The position numbers and the translations under genes were made by a program. 64,000 nt of DNA from the NCBI RefSeq assembly GCF_003606365.2, contig NZ_CP031933.2, positions 1,240,001 to 1,304,000 on the forward strand, in the 5' to 3' direction. Shown piece by piece: positions 43,101 to 50,377 of the stretch (position 1 is the first letter of the stretch; each line of letters starts with the position of its first letter). Source of the DNA: Companilactobacillus zhachilii (lineage in GTDB: Bacteria > Bacillota > Bacilli > Lactobacillales > Lactobacillaceae). Under the pieces are notes generated by a model that was not told the origin of the DNA, made no database searches, and was given only the letters and a program-made list of their open reading frames with translations.

Positions 43101-45630
43101 AAATGCTAAATATGCCAATCCAACAGTAGATTCAAATTATATTACCTATGGTGACAAGTCACTTCCAGAAATAAAAGGTAGTTTAGATACCGCAAAGGTT
43201 GATCATCAGTTAAGTCAATCGGACTTTGAAGTGGTAGATGATTCAGGCAACTTGATGGATTTAAGTAAAGACAAGTTACAGGTTGGTAAGAAATATTGGA
43301 TTCAATATACAGATAAAGCTCAATCTGCTTTGAAAGCAGACAATAATTATAATTTTGTTTCATTTGGCAGAGCCGCATTGATTGTTAAAGCTAAAGACGT
43401 CAATTCAACAATTGAAAGCAGTCATATTACGTATGGTGATAAAAATCTTCCTAATATAGTAGGAAACTTGGGGTCAGCTACAATTGATCATAAATTGAAC
43501 CAATCAGACTTTGAAGTAGTGGATAGTTCAGGTAATGTCTTGAACCCAGAACAATTGCAAGCTGGAGGTAAATATTGGATTCAATATACTGATAAGGCGA
43601 AAGCTATTTTGAAAGCGGATAAGAATTATACCTTTAATTTTGAAACCGCTCCGCTAGTAGTTACTCCTAAAGATGTAAGCCCTCAAATTCCAAAAGTTGA
43701 CGTTACTTATGGGGCAGATTCATTACCAGTAATTAATGGTGATTTGGGAACAGAACCAAAAGATCATAAGTTAAGTCAGTCGGATTTTGAAATAGTAGAT
43801 AAATCAGATAATGTTGTGAAACCAGATCAGTTACAGGCTGGCGGTGATTATACAATTCGATATACTGATGAAGCCAAAAAAGCCTTAACCGAGGACACAA
43901 ATTATAAATTTGTCTCATTCGGAGAAGCCAAACTACATGTCAAGAAAGCTGATGCGACTACAACAAAAGCTGATCCAACAAAGCCAACAGAAGCGACATA
44001 TGGAGATACTCCCGAAATAACCAGAATTGCCAAAATAGGTCCTAAATCTATAAAACTTGATCGAGACGATTTCAATCTTATTAACCCTAAAAAAGGGACC
44101 GTTGAATCTGGCAAATTGCCAGTTGGTACATATTCAATTGAGTTAACAAAAGATGCTTTTAATAGATTAGAATCTAAAAATCCAAATTATGATTTTTCTA
44201 AATTATCATTTGGTAATCTCAAAATTAGTCCACTAAAAATTACAGTACAGATTAATAATCAAAATATGTATGCTGGTGATAATGAACCTCAAGATACAGC
44301 TAAGTTGAAAGAAGGCAGTCAATTAAAAGATGGTGACAGTCTTGATAAGTTGGGCATTAAGTATGAGAATCCCGATGTCACTAAAGTAGGAACTTATAAA
44401 ATTAATGCCAAAACGACTAATCCAAACTATGATGTCACAATTGAACCTGGAACACTGAAAGTTTTAGGAAAAGACGTAGATTCCGATGGCAACGTAACAA
44501 TAACCGAAAAAGATACTAAGGGTAATGTCGTTAAGGTCACTAAACAATGGAACGATGGTAGTAATACCGTTTATACCAGTGATCCAGTTCATGATACTAA
44601 GGGCGTTGATGAAATAGATAAAGATGGAGAGAAATCTCCATATCAAACTATTGATCCACACTCTGCCAAAATAGTTTTACCAAATTCTGATGGTTCAGCA
44701 ACAGTGGTAACACTTGATGATTCTGGTCAACCAGTATTCACACATTATGGAGTAGATCCAGATCATGATGGTGTTACAAGTGCCGATGAATTAAAGAATG
44801 GTACTGATCCATTAGTCTATAATTCACGTGGCGGTCATAGTCAATTAATTAATGATGCGACAGTCGTTCAAAAGAACCAAAACGTATCGATAACCACATT
44901 CACAGTTGCTCTTTATAATAAGGAAGGCAAACAAATAAATGACCGTGTCCTTGGTATCGACAGTTGCTGGTTTAGCGATGAAGAATACACTATCGGTGGT
45001 GTAATGTACTACCGTGTAGCAACGGATGAGTTTGCAAAAGCTAGTGATGTTTACGTTTATGTCGACCCAGAACCTAGATTTGTTCGGGTTTACAATGATA
45101 TCCATGGTGATTTAGTTGATTATCAAGGCAACGAATTGAATCGTGAATTATCACCAAGTTCACAATGGAGAACTGATCGGATTGCAATCATCAATGGCCA
45201 ACAATATTACCGTGTTGCGACGAATGAATTTATTCCTGTCGAACAAGTTTATCCTTACGTCAATGTTGATGCCGAAGTAACAACTAATTTTGAAACACCA
45301 ATTTATAATGAACGTGATGAAAAATTAGATATTGCTTTGCCAGCTAATGGAACATATAAGGCCGATAAAGTTGTTACGATGAATGGCGTTAACTATTATC
45401 GAGTTGCAACTAACCAGTTTATTCCGATTGCGGCAGTTCGTAATTATGCAAGCGTTAGTTTAAATGTAACAACGAATATCAATACCCCAATTTATAATGA
45501 ACAAGGTCAATTTATGAATGTTGAATTGCCAGCAAAAGCAACCTATAAAGTTGATCGAATAGTATACATTAACGGTGTACATTATTATCGAGTGGCAACG
45601 AATATGTTCATTCGAGTAAAGGGTTTTTAA
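37123..45630 (+). CDS. giant repeat adhesin with lectin, MBG and SLAP domains
   Basis: 2835 residues from ATG 37123, 7 bases after GGGGAAGG; a GTG at 37105 is less likely. Order: KxYKxGKxW-like signal (Leu-Tyr-Lys-Gly-His-Thr-Gly-Trp-Lys), Ser/Glu-rich stretch, L-type lectin-like domain (about 193-463), MucBP-like segment, helical stalk (about 755-880), MBG-type domains, ten 95-residue repeats (about 1238-2186), further MBG-like units, a calcium-loop motif Asp-Pro-Asp-His-Asp-Gly (about 2546) and four C-terminal SLAP units. No LPXTG motif: the SLAP units should hold it on the wall. Likely a long adhesin for host, plant or neighbour-cell glycans. Confidence 0.92.
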   Translation: MRQKVSSYEEKKRFILYKGHTGWKIKTRIFGSLLITFSAFAFAENTGIISVHAADATPQQEENVAASTKDNSSAKSSQLESNTGNDNENVIGEKNQDSTTDTSTNIAAKDNIDSEQEAKPQIESTTKSEDEMESQQAEALSSQPESMESDVVQKDKKVMTPETTQITPQSADVNDTSTNKYPVLSPGKDVDVGADTTQVHLSADQIAGHFTATVENRDGSDKDNDPADNIKTVPIGADGTVALTSNDPHQYYTSAGNSTSVTGHQVAHVSFEHEIDFSHDFSMSGALGIGSKTSGGADSVGFIFAPGDPSKATQGGSGGMLGLQGLDNAFGFVFDEYDNMNSYNDPGTSTGGWFGSTTFSPYVGWRTTDADGKLQKVSSDAEWKKTSDLTLNRSQGNTLNDFTMDYSSNTKTLTVQLGGQTFTRSITDVSSGYSISVAASTGGSWNDYSAKIDKFSYTPKTIPLGVKLVDASDTDALLNNVKVKAIANIGDTVSIFSTQEAADRAVKEDKLDPNLVAVIPPDSAGNIYVIDGDKNVPGETGTVHHIGGDTTVGDGTYYSYTVKDGDGQNMTVPVRLAYKAVVTPVDSKTKQPIAGLDPVTVVAVAGKPSLVQIPGYTTTKVTLAAPVEGEKVAHDNLIINQGATGTETATTTDQSNPIGHYYTGESKTVDGHEVVTKATVGTGQSVSDDLNNGKLNDKDGNPVVSGQKADDGTGLKTITNNDYYWSSVGNATATDSTDETKPKDSGSILVPTTSTLDYWKGVAAANQTKADTYKQQSQAMHDKFVGITGLTQKQKDDADALLQSVVDIYANVSQKNGDAKAAFEGAETATDAADIYNGGQNGYASLREVQNLLVSFKADLGALTTKNDDVKSSLATFKSSTQTYGDAVKFPDVNFGSGYGAITDDQLKEFSDPKNYYYYDVDNDPDGKVQILKPKNQGHYMLKLTDAGREYLKSLAPDNPQAGLYVSSMLTINPKEIKNVTVGDSSVTYGGDANGNMPAFSGNLGSAAEDYSSDQTNKDDFEVTDSSGAVVGVSQLLAGKTYTISYTKALQDKLNSDKNYKFDNFGTGTLTVNKRQITVKAQNHSKTYGDSSDPAFDLTSDSARVLVNGDKISSLNMKFSRTPGENAGTYTISGSSDSSNYSVIVNDGTFTIAQKPVSISISSPTVHYGDSIPAPTFTLDKGSSLVGTDNDSDLKVTLTNPDDAKNVGTYDITGTAAKDGNYDVNINRGTLSIIPKEANPTVEGNSITYGDTTLPEIKGSLDTASGDHQLDQSDFEVVDDSGNLMDLSKDKLQVGKKYWIQYTDKAQADLEADKNYDFKSFGRAALIVNAKEANPTVEENSITYGDETLPEIKGSLDTDSDDHKLDQSDFEVVDDSGNLMDLNKDNLQVGKKYWIQYTDKAKASLKEDKNYDFKSFGKAALTVNAKEANPTVEGNSITYGDKVLPEIKGSLDTVSGDHNLDQSDFEIVDDSGKLMDLNNDKLQVGKKYWIQYTDKAQASLKADDNYNFASFGRAALTVKAEGANPTVETNSITYGDTTLPEIKGNLDAASVDHQLSQADFEVVDDSGNLMDLSKDKLQVGKKYWIQYTDKAKATLKADKNYDFQSFGKAQLIVNAEDVNPTVDSNYITYGDKSLPEITGSLDAAAVDHQLSQSDFEVVDDSGNLIDLSKDKLQVGKKYWIQYTDKAQSALKADKNYDFKSFGKAQLTVKAKNVNPSVQRSSITYGDKTLPKIIGDLDTEFSDHNLEQSDFEVVDDSGNLIDLSKDKLQVGKKYWIQYTDKAQSALKADKNYNVQSFGKAQLTVIAKDANPTVDSNYITYGDKSLPEIKGSLDTAKVDHQLSQADFEIVDDSGKLMDLSKDKLQVGKKYWIQYTGKAKDSLEADKNYAFQSFGRAQLTVNAKEANPTVEKNIITYGDTTLPEIKGSLDTAKVDHQLSQSDFEIVDGSGKLMDLSKDKLQVGKKYWIQYTDTAQANLKADKNYDFQSFGRAQLTVNAKYANPTVDSNYITYGDKSLPEIKGSLDTAKVDHQLSQSDFEVVDDSGNLMDLSKDKLQVGKKYWIQYTDKAQSALKADNNYNFVSFGRAALIVKAKDVNSTIESSHITYGDKNLPNIVGNLGSATIDHKLNQSDFEVVDSSGNVLNPEQLQAGGKYWIQYTDKAKAILKADKNYTFNFETAPLVVTPKDVSPQIPKVDVTYGADSLPVINGDLGTEPKDHKLSQSDFEIVDKSDNVVKPDQLQAGGDYTIRYTDEAKKALTEDTNYKFVSFGEAKLHVKKADATTTKADPTKPTEATYGDTPEITRIAKIGPKSIKLDRDDFNLINPKKGTVESGKLPVGTYSIELTKDAFNRLESKNPNYDFSKLSFGNLKISPLKITVQINNQNMYAGDNEPQDTAKLKEGSQLKDGDSLDKLGIKYENPDVTKVGTYKINAKTTNPNYDVTIEPGTLKVLGKDVDSDGNVTITEKDTKGNVVKVTKQWNDGSNTVYTSDPVHDTKGVDEIDKDGEKSPYQTIDPHSAKIVLPNSDGSATVVTLDDSGQPVFTHYGVDPDHDGVTSADELKNGTDPLVYNSRGGHSQLINDATVVQKNQNVSITTFTVALYNKEGKQINDRVLGIDSCWFSDEEYTIGGVMYYRVATDEFAKASDVYVYVDPEPRFVRVYNDIHGDLVDYQGNELNRELSPSSQWRTDRIAIINGQQYYRVATNEFIPVEQVYPYVNVDAEVTTNFETPIYNERDEKLDIALPANGTYKADKVVTMNGVNYYRVATNQFIPIAAVRNYASVSLNVTTNINTPIYNEQGQFMNVELPAKATYKVDRIVYINGVHYYRVATNMFIRVKGF
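40834..43686 (+). repeat. ten 285-bp tandem coding repeats
   Basis: The codons for Asn-Pro-Thr-Val recur at 40837, 41122, 41407, 41692, 41977, 42262, 42547, 42832, 43117 and 43402: a spacing of exactly 285 bp with no length change. Each unit contains Ile-Thr-Tyr-Gly-Asp, Gln-Ser/Ala-Asp-Phe-Glu, Gln-Val/Ala-Gly and Tyr-Trp-Ile-Gln-Tyr-Thr. An eleventh, diverged unit follows. Confidence 0.95.
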
Positions 45631-45714
45631 TATTTGCTTGATATGAAAAAGGGGCTGTGAGATAACTATTTTTGCCTTAAACGTGCAGCAAAACATAGCT
45701 TTCTCAGCTTAAAA

Positions 45715-45758
45715 CAAACAAGACCAGCAATCCAAAATCGGATTGCTGGTCTTGTTTG
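45715..45758. terminator. apex-conserved hairpin terminator (family B, copy 4)
   Basis: 19-bp stem CAAACAAGACCAGCAATCC with its complement, between the convergent adhesin and glycosyltransferase genes. The left flank (45650-45714) resembles that of copies 2 and 6. Confidence 0.85.
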
Positions 45759-45760
45759 CT

Positions 45761-47059
45761 TTAAATTCGCTGGGTTTTATTCCAAGTTGTTTGATGACTG
45801 ATTAAATGATAAATAGCGATGATTAAGCTGAAAAATAAAACGATATAAATATAGGAAATTAAACCAATTGAAAACAGAATATTATGAACGTGGAATTTGA
45901 TATTAAAAATATCTCCTCGATTAATAATTAACTTGGCCCGATCGCTTAATTTTAATTCTTGCATATAAATAATTGTAAAGATAATTCCAAAGAACAATCC
46001 AATAATTGCCAACGCAATCAGGACGACGAATAGAAATTCAGGATTATTAATGTGCTTGAAAACAAAGCGGATTGTTAAATAAATAATACTGAAGTCAGCT
46101 AATAAATTAAGCACTGGTTGGAAAAAGAAGAAGTAACTATCAAATTTTTGTGAGAGGGACATTTTTTTTGACTGAATAATTTGTTTCATATATTTCCAAC
46201 AATTAAAACCACCTTGAGACCAACGGGCTCGCTGGATAACTAACTTTTTAACGTTTCTTAGAGCCTCTTGATCGACATAAGCATCGGCAATATAAGCGAT
46301 ATGGAGCCCCTTTAATTCCATTCGTAAAGTTAGTTCATAATCTTCCAATAGCGCGTTACCCCAGGGTGTCGTACCCAATTTTTTAGTAATGCTAGAGTAT
46401 CTAAAAAACTGGCCATTTCCACATAATGCAACAGCGTTTAGATTAGCACGAAATAGTTGGGTTAGGTGATTGATTGTAAAAAATTCAATATCTTGAAATG
46501 TCTGTAGAACTTTTAGTGGTGACTTCATTTTGACACGTAATTGGACAGCATCATTTCTCTCATTACTGAAAGCGTCGTTTAGTTTAAGAATACTGTTATT
46601 GCTTAGGACACCATCGGCATCAATAACACCGACAATACAATTTTTAGGATCGAGATTATGTTGACGAATAAAGGTTTGAATTGTTGGCATTGCATAGTTT
46701 AGGGAATCGCCTTTACCTGTTCGGGCATTAGGTAGTTTACGTTCAACAATGGAAATTGGTCCATCTACTTGATGAACTTTAATTAAAGTATCGTCAATTG
46801 AATCATCGTCAATAACAATAATTTGTTTTTGACCGGGAAGCTTGAGTACATTATTAAGCGTATTTTGAATAACTTTTTCTTCATTTAAACAGGGGATCAA
46901 GATGAAATAGAAGAATTCGTCGACTGGAGTATGTGACTGATATGCATTCATCAAAGCACGTTTGTAAGGCTTACGTTGATTAAAATAAACAAACAGCATG
47001 ATAAAGCATTGCGTCAGAAAAACGGCGAGGGCAATTAAATATATAATCATTTTTATCAT
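45761..47059 (-). CDS. processive family 2 glycosyltransferase
   Basis: 432 residues. One N-terminal span, a GT-A domain, then three or four C-terminal spans. Catalytic signs: Asp-Asp-Asp-Ser (84-87), Asp-Ala-Asp (147-149), Leu-Glu-Asp-Tyr (238-241) and Gln-Arg-Ala-Arg-Trp (276-280), the D,D,D,QxxRW set of processive enzymes such as cellulose, hyaluronan and poly-GlcNAc synthases. It should make and export a beta-linked surface polysaccharide. No accessory synthesis gene is adjacent, so the product is not predictable. It lies next to the giant adhesin. Confidence 0.88.
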   Translation of the reverse strand: MIKMIIYLIALAVFLTQCFIMLFVYFNQRKPYKRALMNAYQSHTPVDEFFYFILIPCLNEEKVIQNTLNNVLKLPGQKQIIVIDDDSIDDTLIKVHQVDGPISIVERKLPNARTGKGDSLNYAMPTIQTFIRQHNLDPKNCIVGVIDADGVLSNNSILKLNDAFSNERNDAVQLRVKMKSPLKVLQTFQDIEFFTINHLTQLFRANLNAVALCGNGQFFRYSSITKKLGTTPWGNALLEDYELTLRMELKGLHIAYIADAYVDQEALRNVKKLVIQRARWSQGGFNCWKYMKQIIQSKKMSLSQKFDSYFFFFQPVLNLLADFSIIYLTIRFVFKHINNPEFLFVVLIALAIIGLFFGIIFTIIYMQELKLSDRAKLIINRGDIFNIKFHVHNILFSIGLISYIYIVLFFSLIIAIYHLISHQTTWNKTQRI

Positions 47060-47160
47060 CCCTTAGATATATTTATAATTATATATTCTAATTGTTTAAA
47101 CAAATAATCCAATTAATAGAGATAGTCGTTTTGTACATGGAAAATGGGCGTAGTGATAGT

Positions 47161-47347
47161 TAATATGCCACCTCCAAGAGCAAGAAATTTTGGTCGCTAT
47201 GGGGACCGATTCGAGCCAAAAGGCGGTCTCGAATCTCGATTTTGAACCTCGCAAAATGCGCGAGTTTCAAAAGTCGTCCCGTGGTGTAGGCGTTGAAGCG
47301 CCAACTCCACCCGCACAGCGACCAAAATCTCTTGCTCTTTCCGGCTA
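47161..47347 (+). repeat. four-helix covarying repeat, copy 7
   Basis: Outer stem GAGCAAGAAATTTTGGTCGC with GCGACCAAAATCTCTTGCTC (47178-47337); arm 1 GATTCGAG/CTCGAATC; arm 2 with CTCGC/GCGAG; flanks GCCACCTCCAA and CCGGCTAG. Confidence 0.9.
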
Positions 47348-47383
47348 GGGTGTGCATTCAAATTAGTCTGGTAAGAATTTATT

Positions 47384-47515
47384 CTGATACGGATAAATAT
47401 TTTAAGAAGGTGATTGTTCCAGAATCTTATCCAGACGGTAATAAGGACCTGAAAAACATTTGAGACATCAAGCCATTCTTGAGTTAATAAAGAACTAGTC
47501 CGAATCTGGAGACGG
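47384..47515 (+). repeat. long flank repeat, hairpin-free copy
   Basis: About 130 bp similar to 52180-52305 (shared stretches GGATAAA, TTTTAAGA, GATTGTTC, AGAATCTTAT, CAAGCCATTCTTG, GAACTAGTC). At its end AACTAGTC runs straight into CGAATCTGGAGACGG, where the other copy has a complete structured repeat inserted. The rest of 47348-47661 is AT-rich with an extended -10 (TG-G-TATAAT, 47622-47630) for the regulator gene. Confidence 0.8.
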
Positions 47516-47661
47516 AATATCCATAATATAAAAAATAATGAAATTTATCATGTTTCTGAAAGTGCCACGACAAGTTCCACAAAGAAAATTTTATAAAAAA
47601 TAGTTTGAAAACACTTTAAATTGGTATAATTAGTTTGTGATATATGGGGGAGAGAAAAAGC

Positions 47662-48609
47662 ATGACGACTTTAGTTGACGTTGCAAAAAAGGCCAATGTT
47701 TCCAAAATGACCGTCTCACGGGTTATCAACCATCCAGATAAGGTCACAGACGAGTTAAAACAATTAGTATATCAAGCCATGCGTGAATTAGACTATCATC
47801 CCAATATGATTGCCAAAGCGTTGGTTAATAAAAGCACACGAATCATTAAGCTCTGTATTTTGGAAGATATCGATACGACTGAGCCTTATTACATGAATTT
47901 GATGATTGGTATAGCCAAAACTTTGGATTTGCATCAGTATTCTCTGCAATTAGTTACGAGAAAAAACTTTGATATTGGTAATTGTGATGGGTATATTATT
48001 ACCGGGATGCGTGAACAAGATGTTGATTGGATCAAGAATTTGAAAAAACCAGTGGTTATCTTTGGTGAGAACCGCTATGGTTTTGATTATGTTGATACTA
48101 ATAATAAATCTGGAACGTATTTATTGTCACAATTAGCTTTGGAAAAAGGTTATGAACGTTTGATTTACATTGGCATTGATTCAAAGGAATCATTTGAGTA
48201 TTCTCGTGAGGCTGGCTATTTACAGCAAGTCCAAGAACGAAGAATGATGCCAGAATTACATCGATTCGGTAATCACAGTCATCTGGCGGAAGAATTTGTG
48301 CGAGAAAACTGGGATAACATTACTGAAAATACTGCTTTCATTTGTGCTTCAGACCGTCTGGCAATTGGCATTGAGCGTGGAATCACACGTTGCGGTGGTA
48401 AAGTACCAGATGATTTCGGAGTAACAGGTTTTGATGGGGTCTTTTTAAATCAGGTTGCTTCACCTAAAATCACAACGATTAAACAATCAATCATTGAAAT
48501 GGGTAGCGCGTGCGGTGAAAATCTGTTAGATAAGATTGATACTGACGCTAAACAGGGAGCTTTAGTTTTTGAGCCAAAGATTAGTATCGGTGGAACACTC
48601 CGCGAATAA
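47662..48609 (+). CDS. malR: LacI-family regulator of the maltose locus (MalR-like)
   Basis: 315 residues from ATG 47662, with GGGGAGAG in front. N-terminal helix-turn-helix (Val-Asp-Val-Ala-Lys-Lys-Ala-Asn-Val-Ser-Lys-Met-Thr-Val-Ser-Arg-Val-Ile) and hinge helix (Asn-Met-Ile-Ala-Lys-Ala-Leu), then a sugar-binding core. LacI proteins of this kind repress maltose genes until inducer binds. Two identical 14-bp palindromes, after this gene (48612) and before the binding-protein gene (52550), are the likely operators. Transcribed in the same direction as the enzymes it should control. Confidence 0.88.
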   Translation: MTTLVDVAKKANVSKMTVSRVINHPDKVTDELKQLVYQAMRELDYHPNMIAKALVNKSTRIIKLCILEDIDTTEPYYMNLMIGIAKTLDLHQYSLQLVTRKNFDIGNCDGYIITGMREQDVDWIKNLKKPVVIFGENRYGFDYVDTNNKSGTYLLSQLALEKGYERLIYIGIDSKESFEYSREAGYLQQVQERRMMPELHRFGNHSHLAEEFVRENWDNITENTAFICASDRLAIGIERGITRCGGKVPDDFGVTGFDGVFLNQVASPKITTIKQSIIEMGSACGENLLDKIDTDAKQGALVFEPKISIGGTLRE

Positions 48610-48611
48610 CT

Positions 48612-48625
48612 TGTTACCGATAACA
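48612..48625. promoter_or_regulatory. putative MalR operator 1
   Basis: Palindrome TGTTACCGATAACA three bases after the regulator stop and about 25 bp before the -35 of the GH13 promoter. Identical (as its reverse complement) to the site at 52550-52563. Confidence 0.7.
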
Positions 48626-48637
48626 TTAAGGATAGCC

Positions 48638-48686
48638 TTGCTTACGTGAGGCTTACTTTTTTATACTGGTGTGTAAGGGTTTACAC
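48638..48686 (+). promoter_or_regulatory. promoter and second operator before GH13 genes
   Basis: TTGCTT (48638-48643), 18 bp, TATACT (48662-48667), then the inverted repeat GTGTAA-GGGT-TTACAC (48671-48686) covering the expected start site: a roadblock-type operator position. The repeat is unlike the 14-bp palindrome, so a different protein may bind. Confidence 0.55.
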
Positions 48687-48703
48687 GAAGGGGGCAGCTT
48701 ATT

Positions 48704-50365
48704 GTGAATTGGTATGATAAAGCAATTATTTACCAAATTTACCCTAAGAGTTTTCAAGATACTAATGATGATGGTATTGGAGATTTAAATGGGGTTACAA
48801 AGCGCTTAGATTATATTAAGGATATGGGATTCAATACTATTTGGTTGAATCCGATCTTCGTATCGCCGCAAGTTGACAACGGTTATGATGTTTCAAATTA
48901 TTTTGCAATTGATCCTATCTTAGGGGACACCGATGATTTTTCTAATATGATTTCAAATGCACATCGGTTAGGATTACATATTATTTTGGATTTGCCGATC
49001 AATCATACATCCGACCAACATCCTTGGTTTAAAGATGCCGTGAATAATGCCAATAGTATTTTTAAGGATTACTATATTTGGCATGATGCTGTTGACGGTC
49101 ATGAACCAAATAACTGGGGTTCTTTTTTTGGAGGTAGTGTTTGGGAGAAAAATCCTACTAATAGTAATGAATATTACTTCCATCTCTTTGATAAGCGAAT
49201 GCCTGATTTAAATTGGAAGAATCCAGAAGTACAAAAGTCAGTTGCCGATATCGCTAAGTTTTGGCTAGAAAAAGGGGTCGATGGATTTCGTTTGGATGCT
49301 TTTATTCATATTGCCAAAGCTAATTTAGAACAAAATTCGTTGTTAACTAACGATAAGTTTCCGATTGATGATGTCTTTTATGCTAAGTTGCCCGCAGTGA
49401 AGAACTATATGGCTAGTTTTGTTAAAGAAATCAAAGACTATGATCTGGATGCCTTTTTGTTTGGTGAAGCTTCATCAGCTAAAGCACGTGATGCGGCTGA
49501 ATATACGCGTCCTGATGGTCATGTATGTGATGTGGTAGTCAATTCCGATAATTACGGCGAGGTCTATGATGAAAGTAATCATGATATACCAAAGTTTTTC
49601 CAAGATCGGAAATTATCATTGCCAGCATTGAAACAGACGTATGTTACTTGGGAGAGTGTATTAGATAACGTTAGTTTGCCAACGTTGACATGGGGTAACC
49701 ATGATATTAGTCGAGTCTTAGACCGATTAAATTTACCAGTCAATGATGATAAAGTGACTAAGCTATTAGCAATGCTTTTATTTTTACAACGTGGAATTCC
49801 CGTGATTTACTATGGTGAAGAAATTGGGATGCACGGTTTAAAATATCAGAAGGTTACAGATTTTGATGATCAACGTGCGCTAGATTTGATCAAGAATTTG
49901 CGCCAAAAATCATATGATGATGCAACTATTTTACGGTTACTAAATAATCAAGATGAAATGACGGCTCGTGGTCCAATGCAATGGGATACCTCAGAATATC
50001 ACGGATTTTCGGCACACCAACCATGGAATTGGGCCCAAACAGATGAGAATAATGTTGATTGTGAGATCAAAGATTCAAAGAGTGTGCTGACATTTTATCA
50101 AACGCTTTTACGTATCAAAAAACACGACTGTTTCACTAGTGGTAATTATCAATTGTTAATTACAGATCCAGAAATTTATGCATATGTCAGAAAAACCGAA
50201 AAAACTGAGGGACTTGTCATTGCCAACTTTTCTGATCAAACAAAGACATTTGTTTTACCTAAGGCTATGTGGAAAAATGTTTTAACCAATGCAACAATCA
50301 AGAAGACCAGTGGTAGTATTGAGTTAGGTCCTTGGGGATGTTGTGCTTTGGAATCAAAAAAATAG
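48704..50365 (+). CDS. malL: GH13 alpha-glucosidase (oligo-1,6-glucosidase type)
   Basis: 553 residues, GTG start behind AAGGGGGC. Begins Trp-Tyr-Asp-Lys-Ala-Ile-Ile-Tyr-Gln-Ile-Tyr-Pro-Lys-Ser-Phe, with the calcium-loop-like Asp-Thr-Asn-Asp-Asp-Gly-Ile-Gly-Asp. Nucleophile Asp198 (Gly-Phe-Arg-Leu-Asp), acid/base Glu255 (Phe-Gly-Glu-Ala), third acid Asp334 (Gly-Asn-His-Asp). This is the GH13_31 group: cytoplasmic exo-enzymes that hydrolyse isomaltose or short malto-oligosaccharides. No signal peptide. First gene of a pair with the next GH13 gene. Confidence 0.92.
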   Translation: MNWYDKAIIYQIYPKSFQDTNDDGIGDLNGVTKRLDYIKDMGFNTIWLNPIFVSPQVDNGYDVSNYFAIDPILGDTDDFSNMISNAHRLGLHIILDLPINHTSDQHPWFKDAVNNANSIFKDYYIWHDAVDGHEPNNWGSFFGGSVWEKNPTNSNEYYFHLFDKRMPDLNWKNPEVQKSVADIAKFWLEKGVDGFRLDAFIHIAKANLEQNSLLTNDKFPIDDVFYAKLPAVKNYMASFVKEIKDYDLDAFLFGEASSAKARDAAEYTRPDGHVCDVVVNSDNYGEVYDESNHDIPKFFQDRKLSLPALKQTYVTWESVLDNVSLPTLTWGNHDISRVLDRLNLPVNDDKVTKLLAMLLFLQRGIPVIYYGEEIGMHGLKYQKVTDFDDQRALDLIKNLRQKSYDDATILRLLNNQDEMTARGPMQWDTSEYHGFSAHQPWNWAQTDENNVDCEIKDSKSVLTFYQTLLRIKKHDCFTSGNYQLLITDPEIYAYVRKTEKTEGLVIANFSDQTKTFVLPKAMWKNVLTNATIKKTSGSIELGPWGCCALESKK

Positions 50366-50377
50366 AGGGGTGTAATA

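Noticed and set aside
40834..43686. Regular repeats suggesting a CRISPR array or satellite
   Set aside because: The 285-bp units are in-frame codons of the adhesin without unique spacers, so they are protein repeats. The minus-strand ORFs inside them are shadows that recur with the repeat.
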